Assembly: GCA_029268165.1 (NCBI GenBank)
Contig: JAJUGM010000123.1
Span: 1 to 8,727, forward strand
Direction of reading: 5' to 3'
Source of the DNA: Bacteroidota bacterium
GTDB lineage: Bacteria; Bacteroidota; Bacteroidia; Bacteroidales; UBA10428
DNA length: 8,727 nt
The position numbers and the translations under genes were made by a program. The notes beneath the pieces are model-generated. The model made no database searches. It was given only the letters and a program-made list of their open reading frames with translations, and had not been told where the DNA came from. Positions 1 to 7,900 of this stretch are shown here, piece by piece. Numbering within the stretch: the stretch's first letter is position 1; the number at the start of each line of letters is the position of its first letter.

Positions 1-3
1 ATG

Positions 4-69
4 CGATTAAGAAAAATCAACTTTTCCGGTTTGCTGGCACTGCACCAGAAAAGTGATTTTTCTAAATCG
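4..69. repeat. Long imperfect inverted repeat (hairpin)
   Basis: The arms at 4-30 and 44-69 are reverse complements over about 26 bp, with two mismatches and one single-base bulge, around a loop of about 13 bases. The core pairing is GAAAAATCA/TGATTTTTC flanked by CGATT/AATCG and CTTTTCCGGT/ACCAGAAAAG. The arms are not identical, which argues against a simple fold-back artefact of library preparation. It could be the terminator of a gene lying left of the window (the right arm ends in a T-rich run), or one copy of a dispersed palindromic element. No gene is recognisable around it, so its role is unknown. Confidence 0.6.
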
Positions 70-101
70 GGAAATCTACTGGTTCGCTTTTTCTGAGAGC
101 T

Positions 102-118
102 CCCAATGAATAATTGGG
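102..118. repeat. Small perfect hairpin, CCCAAT/ATTGGG
   Basis: A perfect 6-bp inverted repeat, CCCAAT and ATTGGG, separated by five bases (GAATA). It sits in the pdxA leader, just upstream of the 16-bp palindrome at 122-137. The stem is short and is not followed by a T-run, so it is not a convincing terminator. A six-base stem can occur by chance in AT-rich intergenic DNA. Confidence 0.35.
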
Positions 119-121
119 TTT

Positions 122-137
122 ATTCATCCGGATGAAT
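122..137. promoter_or_regulatory. Perfect 16-bp palindrome, possible operator
   Basis: ATTCATCCGGATGAAT reads the same on both strands. Eleven of its bases, ATCCGGATGAA, recur at 224-234, where they run across the pdxA start codon. The palindrome lies about 90 bp upstream of pdxA and abuts the TTTG of the candidate promoter at 137-168. A dimeric DNA-binding regulator of pdxA is a reasonable inference, but no regulator gene is in the window and I recognise no known operator consensus. Confidence 0.35.
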
Positions 138-168
138 TTGTTATTTCATCGTACTTGGGATTAATTTG
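137..168 (+). promoter_or_regulatory. Candidate Bacteroidota sigma-ABfr-type promoter for pdxA
   Basis: TTTG at 137-140 is followed by a 20-base spacer and TTAATTTG at 161-168. The published Bacteroidota primary-sigma consensus is a TTTG box near -33 and TAnnTTTG near -7, separated by roughly 17-23 bases. This site matches the first box fully and the second in 5 of its 6 fixed positions (T in place of A at the second). Transcription would begin near 175, giving pdxA a leader of about 55 bases. Such short motifs arise by chance in AT-rich DNA, so this is a prediction only. Confidence 0.35.
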
Positions 169-229
169 CCTAAATTATTATCTTTACAACTTTTAATTTA
201 TTTTATTAAAAACATATAAATCAATCCGG

Positions 230-1288
230 ATGAAAGGTGATAAAATTGTTTTGGGTATTACACAAGGGGATATCAACGGAGTAGGATATGAAGTGATAAT
301 TAAAGCCTTATCCGATAGCAGGATATTTGATTTTTGCTTACCGGTGGTTTATGGTTCTCCCAAAGTTGCAGCTTATCATCGCAAAACACTGAATTTTGAA
401 AATTTCAGTTTTCATACTGTACGCAATATAGATGAAGCAAGTCCGAGAAAAGCAAATATTATTAATTGCACCGATGATTCAGTGAGGGTTGAGCTGGGAA
501 AGATGACCCCCATAGCAGGCGATGCTGCATACAGGGCACTGGAAGTAGCCATAAATGATTTAGCTAATCATAAATTAGATGCAATAGTCACAGCGCCCAT
601 TAATAAAGCCAATATTCAGTCTGAAAAATTTAATTTTGCAGGTCATACTGAATATTTTGAATCAAGGTTCGGAACCAGCGGCGTTCTGATGCTGATGGTA
701 AATGAATTGTTTAAAATAGGGGTAGTTACAACTCATATTCCTGTTAGTAAGATAACAGAATATATTACAAAAGATTCGGTATTAAACAAGATAAAAATAC
801 TGCACAGATCATTGATTGTTGACTTTAAAATAACTAATCCACGCATTGCAGTACTCGGGCTAAATCCTCACGCTAGCGATAACGGACTTATAGGCGATGA
901 TGAGGCAAAGGAGATTATTCCTGCCATTGAATCAGCCCGGTTAGAAGATATTCTTGCCTTCGGACCATTTGCAGCTGATGGTTTCTTTGGTGCCGGAATG
1001 TATAAAAAGTTTGACGCGGTACTTGCTATGTACCATGATCAGGGTTTGATTCCTTTTAAAGCATTGACTGTTGAGGGCGGGGTGAATTATACGTCAGGCC
1101 TTTCAATTATCCGCACATCACCAGCGCATGGAACAGCTTATGAAATTGCCGGTAAAGGCGAAGCATCTGCCGATTCTTTCAGACAAGCTATTTATCTCGC
1201 CTGTGATATATACCGGAACAGAAAGGAATATAATGAACTTACAGCAAATCAGCTTAGGCAGATTGATATCTCGGAAATTGAAAACTAA
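230..1288 (+). CDS. pdxA: 4-hydroxythreonine-4-phosphate dehydrogenase PdxA
   Basis: PdxA is a cytosolic, metal- and NAD-dependent enzyme. It oxidises 4-phosphooxy-L-threonine, and the unstable product decarboxylates to 3-amino-1-hydroxyacetone phosphate, which PdxJ condenses with deoxyxylulose phosphate to pyridoxine phosphate. The protein has 352 residues, slightly longer than the 329-residue E. coli enzyme. Visible family blocks in order are TQGDINGVG (residues 11-19), TAPINK (121-126), GHTE (138-141), TTHIP (167-171), GLNPHA (210-215), AMYHDQG (266-272), GVNYTSGL (284-291) and RTSPAHGTA (295-303). H169, H214 and H269 line up with the three metal-ligand histidines of the E. coli enzyme, so the protein looks complete and active. 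The ATG at 230 is chosen because the N-terminal block follows at the usual distance and no upstream in-frame ATG exists. No clear Shine-Dalgarno precedes it, as is usual in Bacteroidota. It is followed 63 bp later by ruvA. No pdxJ is in the window. Confidence 0.96.
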   Translation: MKGDKIVLGITQGDINGVGYEVIIKALSDSRIFDFCLPVVYGSPKVAAYHRKTLNFENFSFHTVRNIDEASPRKANIINCTDDSVRVELGKMTPIAGDAAYRALEVAINDLANHKLDAIVTAPINKANIQSEKFNFAGHTEYFESRFGTSGVLMLMVNELFKIGVVTTHIPVSKITEYITKDSVLNKIKILHRSLIVDFKITNPRIAVLGLNPHASDNGLIGDDEAKEIIPAIESARLEDILAFGPFAADGFFGAGMYKKFDAVLAMYHDQGLIPFKALTVEGGVNYTSGLSIIRTSPAHGTAYEIAGKGEASADSFRQAIYLACDIYRNRKEYNELTANQLRQIDISEIEN

Positions 1289-1351
1289 AAGCTTTATTAA
1301 ATTATGCAATGTTTATAGATATTATAATTTATTTCTTGTAATATTCAGAAC

Positions 1352-1933
1352 ATGTTTGATTATATATCGGGTAAATTAGTAGAAAAAAATCCGGCATATT
1401 GTGTGATTGAAACAGGGAATATCGGATATTTTATTAACATCTCTCTGACAACATACGGACAAATCAACCAGTTTGATGAATGTAAACTGTTCTTACACCA
1501 GATTATACGTGAGGATTTACAGGCACTTTATGGCTTTTTTACTTTACCGGAAAGGGAAATTTTCAGGCTGCTGATATCCATTTCGGGCATTGGTGCCAAC
1601 ACAGCCCGTATGATTCTTTCATCGCTTAAACCTGACGAATTACGTAACATTATTGCTACCGGTAATGTCAACGTACTTCAAAGTATAAAAGGCATTGGTT
1701 CGAAAACAGCCCAGCGGATCATAGTTGAACTCAGAGATAAAGTAGGGAAAACAGTTACTTTGGATGAAAATATTTTAGTTAAGAACAATACAATTAAAGA
1801 AGAAGCGTTATCTGCATTGGTAATGTTAGGTTTCACACGAAATGCTGTTGAAAAGGTTGTAAATGGCATTTTGTTATCAGATAAAACCATTACACTTGAA
1901 GAATTAATTAAAAAAGCATTAAAACAGTTGTAA
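1352..1933 (+). CDS. ruvA: Holliday junction branch migration protein RuvA
   Basis: RuvA binds four-way DNA junctions as a tetramer and loads the RuvB ATPase motor. RuvC then cleaves the junction during recombinational repair. The protein has 193 residues, normal for the family, and all three domains are visible. Residues 1-63 form the OB-fold domain beginning MFDYISGKLV, with the acidic pin residues E54 and D55 in REDLQALYGF. Residues 71-130 carry two helix-hairpin-helix motifs, SGIGANTA (78-85) and KGIGSKTA (113-120), which contact the DNA backbone. Residues 148-193 are the RuvB-binding C-terminal domain (EEALSALVMLGF, ending in LEELIKKALKQL), joined by a flexible linker. The ATG at 1352 gives the canonical N-terminus. 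The gene ends 19 bp before sprA, so the two are probably co-transcribed. In my recollection ruvA next to sprA is a recurrent order in Bacteroidota. No ruvB or ruvC is present here. Confidence 0.97.
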   Translation: MFDYISGKLVEKNPAYCVIETGNIGYFINISLTTYGQINQFDECKLFLHQIIREDLQALYGFFTLPEREIFRLLISISGIGANTARMILSSLKPDELRNIIATGNVNVLQSIKGIGSKTAQRIIVELRDKVGKTVTLDENILVKNNTIKEEALSALVMLGFTRNAVEKVVNGILLSDKTITLEELIKKALKQL

Positions 1934-1952
1934 CTAATTAAAATTTCGGGTC

Positions 1953-4900
1953 TTGTTATACAGCGGAAATAGAATATATTACATTTCATTAAAGCTTCTC
2001 ATTTTTCACTGTATCGGGTTGCTTTTTATTTGCGGATATCGCTTGTCAGCTCAATCTTCCGGAAGTACTGAAGATACCATCAAATTGCAATATCCCTTTA
2101 AGGATGAAATAAGATATCCGTTTTCAAGTTCAGGAGTCAGGTCACCGTTATATTTAAGCAATCCGTCGAATATAGAATCAAAAGTCGTTTATGATCCTGA
2201 AACCAATCAGTATGTCTTTTCTGAAACGGTTGGCCGTTTGAATTACCGTCCTCCGGTTTCAATGAATATGAAAGAATATATTGAATATGACAATAAAACA
2301 TCAATAAGTGATTACTGGTTACAAAAGGCGAGTGAGACAAAAACCCCTCAGGTATCGCCATTACTTGCTAATTTTCAGTTAGGCGAATCATTTGATAAAA
2401 TTTTCGGTACAGATGCTATAACCATTGTTCCGCAGGGATCAGCCGAACTGGTTTTTGGATATAATGTTTCAAAAACGCTTAATCCTGCAATACCTGTGCG
2501 TAACAGGAGGGTTGGCTCGTTTGTTTTCAAAGAAAAAATACAGATGAATGTTACCGGTTCCATTGGTGATAAAATGCAGGTTGGAATTAATTACAATACT
2601 GAAGCGACTTTTGATTTTGAAAATAAAACCAAACTTGAATATACGGGCAAGGAAGATGAGATTATTAAGAAAATTGAGGCCGGTAACGTTTCATTCAGCG
2701 TACCAGGCACATTAATTACCGGAAGCCAGAGTTTGTTTGGTTTTAAAACCGACTTACAGTTTGGTAAGCTATTTGTCAGCAGTGTAATCAGTTACCAGAA
2801 AGGACAGTCGCAGGTAGTTGAAGTAAAGGGGGGTGCACAAGTAAATGAATTTGAGATAAACATTGATGAATACGATGCTAACAGGCATTTCTTTCTGTCG
2901 CATTTTTTCAGGGATAATTATAATGAATGGCTTAAGACACTTCCATATATAAGTTCGGGAGTGAGGATTGAACAGATTGAAGTGTGGATCACCAACAAAA
3001 CCAGTGAATTCGATAAAGATAACCGTAATATTCTGGCAATAATGGATCTGGGAGAAGGATACGGGCCTGACAATGAACCTAATTTTTTTGGCGATCCGGG
3101 CTTTGTCCAGGCACAATCAGTAATTAACGGAGCTGTAAGCAATGATTTAAATAACCTGTACAATACAATAACAGGCCAGTATTCTGCCATTCGTAATTTC
3201 ACTGATATTGCCGGAACACTTCAGCCTTTAGAATCATCTTATAATTTTTATAGCGGAAGGGATTATGAAAAGATTGAAAATGCCCGGAAACTTTCAGAAA
3301 GAGAATATACAGTAAACAGAGAACTTGGTTATATATCGCTTAATACCTCCCTGCGTTCTGATGAAATTCTGGCAGTGGCCTATGTTTTTACATACCGCGG
3401 ACAGACTTACAGGGTGGGTGAATTATCAACTGACGGGGTGAGCGCACCAAAAACACTGGTTGTCAAGTTAATAAAGGGGACTAATTTAACGCCAAAAATC
3501 GGCACCTGGGACCTGATGATGAAGAATGTTTACGCACTCGGTGCATACCAGGTTTCTCAAAAAGATTTCGTACTTGATGTTCTTTATCGTAAAGATGAAA
3601 CAGGGGTGCCAGTAAATTATATTTCGGAAAGCGGAGCCGACCCGGCTTTTAACAATCAGATATTGTTAAAAGTTCTTGATCTTGATCATCTGGATGGCCT
3701 GAATGAACCAAATCCTGACGGGCGTTTTGATTTTATTGAAGGAACAACAATTATTGCCAAAGACGGGAGGATATTCTTTCCATTGCTTGAACCATTTGGT
3801 GCTGATTTAAGAAAAAAAATCACAGGAGGTGATCCAAATAAAAATAAGATTGCTGATAAATATGTATTTGAAGAGCTTTATGATTCCACACAAACCAAAG
3901 CACGCTTAATAGCCCGTAAAAACAAATTTTTCCTTGCTGGAACCTATCAGTCAGCTGTCAGTTCAGAAATCCAGCTTAATGCCATGAACGTCCCGCGCGG
4001 TTCGGTTAAAGTTTCAGCCGGTGGCATTCCGCTGGTTGAAGGGCAGGATTATACGGTTGATTATACGCTGGGAAGGGTTAAGATTTTAAATCAGGGATAC
4101 CTTGAATCAGGAACTCCCCTAAGGGTTTCACTTGAGAACAATGCTTTGTATAACCTGCAGACAAAAACACTGGTAGGAACTCATCTTGATTATAAATTTT
4201 CTGATAATTTTACCGTAGGTGGTACCATCATGCATTTAACCGAACGGCCCCTTACACAAAAAGTGAATATGGGCGATGAGCCTATTTCAAATACAATCTG
4301 GGGACTTAATGCAAATTACCGCACTGAATCTCGGCTGCTTACCAAATTAATAGATAAACTGCCGTTGATTGAAACCAAAGAAACATCATCCATTGCGCTT
4401 GACGGGGAGTTTGCGCACCTTATTCCCGGACAGGCAAAAATTACAGGTAAAGGAGGCGTTGCCTACATTGATGATTTTGAAGGTACCGAAACCACTATTG
4501 AGTTGAAAAATTATACAGCATGGCATCTGGCCAGTGCTCCAAAAAGATTCCCCCGTTCAGCTTTATTGAATAATCTTGAATACGGATTTGACCGGGCATT
4601 ACTTTCATGGTATTACATCGACCAGCTTTTTATCGAAAAGTCGTATCTGACCCCCAATAACATTAATACTAAAGAAGTGCAAAGCGATCCTTATACAAGG
4701 GAAGTCCTTGAAACCGAGATATATAAAAACCGGGAAAGCGGGACAGGCATGAAAAATCCACTATCGGTTTTAAACCTGGCTTATTATCCTGATGAAAGAG
4801 GTCCGTATAATTTTACCTTAAACCTTACACCCGACGGTAAGTTAGTTAATCCCGCGGCCAAATGGGGTGGTATTATGCGTTCTATTCAGGTAACCGACTT

Positions 4901-7900
4901 TGAAAATGCCAATGTGGAATATATCGAATTCTGGCTCATGGACCCGTTTATTAAAGATTCAACACATCAGGGAGGAGATTTGTATTTCAACCTCGGGGAG
5001 ATTTCAGAAGATATCCTGAAAGACTCCCGGAAAATGTTTGAAAACGGGCTGCCACCCACCGACGAAATAACACTTGTTGATACTACAGTATGGGGCAGGG
5101 TGCCAAAAACTCAGAATATTGTAAATGCTTTTGATGCCGATGCTGATCACCGAAAAAGACAGGATATCGGCCTTGACGGGTTAAATAGTGATGAGGAGAG
5201 GTCTTTCTTTAATGATTCTTATCTTTCTCAGCTATCAGCAGGATCACCTGCATGGGAAGCAGCCAATACCGACCCAGCAAATGATGATTTCAGGCATTTT
5301 TTAGACTCCTATTATGATGATATTGATGCAGGCGTTATCGAGCGCTACAAACGTTTTAATAATGCAGAGGGTAATTCACCGGCAACCGAATCAAGCGGCG
5401 GTGAATATGCTGCAGCTACCACACTCCCCACTACTGAAGATATAAACAATGATAATACATTAAACGAAAATGAATCCTACTTTGAATATCATGTTGAGCT
5501 GAAACCTGACAAAATGAATTTTAATAATAGGTATATCACTGACATTATTCAGGGGAAAGATGCTAAATGGTACCTTTTCCGGATTCCCATCAGCGAATAT
5601 GAAAGTAAAATTGGTAATATAGAAGATTTTAAGTCCATCCGGTTCATGAGGCTTTATCTTACAGGTTTCAGCAAGCCTGTTATACTGCGTTTTGCCGAAC
5701 TGCATTTTGTCAGGGCCGAGTGGCGAAAACTACAATATGACATTTCCCAGGCGAGTCCGTCAATTACCGTCCAAAATAAAGGAAGTGTCTTTGACGTTGC
5801 CGCTGTCAACATTGAAGAAAGCTCGAAGAAGTACCCGGTTAATTATGTATTACCTCCGGGCATTACACGTGTTATCGATCCGAGCCAGGCTTTGCTTACC
5901 CAGTTGAACGAACAGGCCATTTTACTTAAGGTAAAGAACCTTACTGATGGCGATGCGCGTGCTGTGTTTAAAAATACTGATTTAGACCTCAGGCAATACA
6001 AAAAATTAAGAATGTTCGTTCATGCCGAAGCAATGCCGGGCGAACTGCTGAATGATTATGAAGTAAGCGCATTTATAAGAATTGGCTCTGACCAGCTTGA
6101 TAATTATTATGAATATGAGGTTCCGCTGAAACTTACCCCTCACCGTTCAAATTATAATAATGAATCTGATGCCGACCGCGAAATTGTTTGGCCTGATGAA
6201 AACCTGTTTGAAATAGACCTGGATGATCTGGTAGAGATTAAAAAAGAACGCGACCAGGCTGAACGTGATGATCCGTTTGTTTATAGTAAAACTAAAATTT
6301 ACCGGAAAAATAAAGGAAAGAATAAAATAAAGGTGAAAGGTACGCCTAATCTGAGTAATATCCGCACCATAATCCTTGGAATCAGAAATCCGGCACAGGC
6401 TGATAACCAATATCAGGATGACGGTTTGTCAAAATCAGCCGAAATTTGGTTTAATGAATTGAGATTAACCGATTTTAATAATCGTGGCGGATGGGCTGCC
6501 AATGCGAGAATGCAAACAAAACTGGCCGATCTTGGTACTGTTTCTATGGCCGGTGCCACATCAAAACCCGGATTCGGAAGTATTGAACAAAAAGTTGACC
6601 AGCGTAGCCATGAAGAAACTAATCAATATGATCTCTCGACCAACATTGAGCTTGGCAAGCTATTCCCCGAAAAATCAAAGGTTACAATTCCTTTGTTTAT
6701 CGGATTGTCTAATACAACCATCAATCCTGAGTATTATCCGCGAGAACCCGACAGATTGCTTAACGACGTTCTAAGAGAAGCCCAGTCAGATGAGGAACGG
6801 AGAAGGATTAAGGAAATTTCGCAGGATTTTACACAGCGCAACAGCATTAATCTTACCAATGTGAGGATTAACAGAGATTTTAAGAAATGGCGTATTTTTT
6901 CACCGGCAAACTTTTCTTTGAGCACTGCATACAGTGAAACACATGCCCGGAGCTATAAAGTGGAAAGAAACAATATTATTCAATATAAGGCAGGATTTAA
7001 CTACGTTTATAATGCCCGCCCAAAGTCAATTACACCGTTTTCCAAATTAAAATCACTTAAATCACCTTATTTCAGAATTATTAAAGATTTTAACTTCACA
7101 CCCTTTCCAAACAGAATAACTTTCAGGACCAGTTTTGACCGCAATTATAATGAAATTAAACTTAGAAATGTTTATCAGGACAGGGATATAAAAATTGATT
7201 CAACAGTGACCAAAGACTTTTTGTGGGATAAATATTTTGATTTAGCATGGGACCTCACACGATCGCTGAAATTTGATTTTTCAATTTCAAACAGTTCAAG
7301 AATTGATGAACTGCAAGGCGCTTATGATTTCTTCAGGGAAGGTGAGCATGAGGAATGGTCAAAGTCGGTTTGGAACAGCATTTCAAGCGGTGGCAGCCCA
7401 CTTACCTATAACCATAGTTTTAATGCCACATATAATGTGCCGATTAATAAATTCCCCATTTTAAACTGGACCACCTTATCTCTGAGATATAATTCAACCT
7501 ACCGGTGGGACAGGGGGCCGGTATTTCTGAATATTGGTAATGGTATAAGCAACTCAAATACTTTTCAGATCAACGGACAACTTAATTTAAACAATTTATA
7601 TTCCAAATCTAAATACCTGAAGCTCCTGGATACCAAATATAATCCAAACCGCAAACCACAGGAATCGGAAAAGAGGTTTAAAACCATTGAATTCCGAAAG
7701 GAAGACGTAATTTTGAAAGCACAAACCCCGAAAAGAATAAGCCATAAATTAAAAACACAGAATGTAACGGTTAAAGTTGTTGACCGTCAGGGCAAAGAAG
7801 TTAGGGCTAACGTAGATGTTATTGATGAAAACAGAATTGGACTTACGGCCGATTCAAATTATACGGGCCTCACGGTAATCATTGAAGGGCAGATTGAAGC

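Noticed and set aside
1..96. A 31-codon open frame (ATG at 1, TGA at 94-96), possibly the tail of an upstream gene
   Set aside because: It is short, resembles no protein I know, and runs through the long inverted repeat at 4-69. The minus strand is open over the same stretch as well, so openness alone carries no weight.
1289..1351. Search for a terminator or promoter between pdxA and ruvA
   Set aside because: The 63 bases are very AT-rich, with no GC-rich stem followed by T's and no match to the TTTG/TAnnTTTG promoter pair.
1128..1379. An 83-codon plus-strand open frame spanning the end of pdxA and the pdxA-ruvA gap
   Set aside because: It overlaps conserved pdxA coding sequence in another frame and runs into the start of ruvA. 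It has no motif and its composition reflects the AT-rich spacer.
1678..1989. A 103-codon minus-strand open frame opposite the end of ruvA
   Set aside because: It lies almost wholly antisense to the conserved ruvA helix-hairpin-helix and C-terminal domains and has no recognisable motif.
1953..2051. Lipoprotein signal for SprA, because of the cysteine at residue 27 (LLFIC)
   Set aside because: The residue before the cysteine is isoleucine, not G, A or S, and a good signal peptidase I site (LSA/QS) follows at residues 31-35.
2769..3116. A 115-codon minus-strand open frame inside sprA
   Set aside because: It is antisense to conserved SprA sequence, has an unnatural composition and no domain. 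Such frames are expected by chance opposite a 6.7-kb gene.
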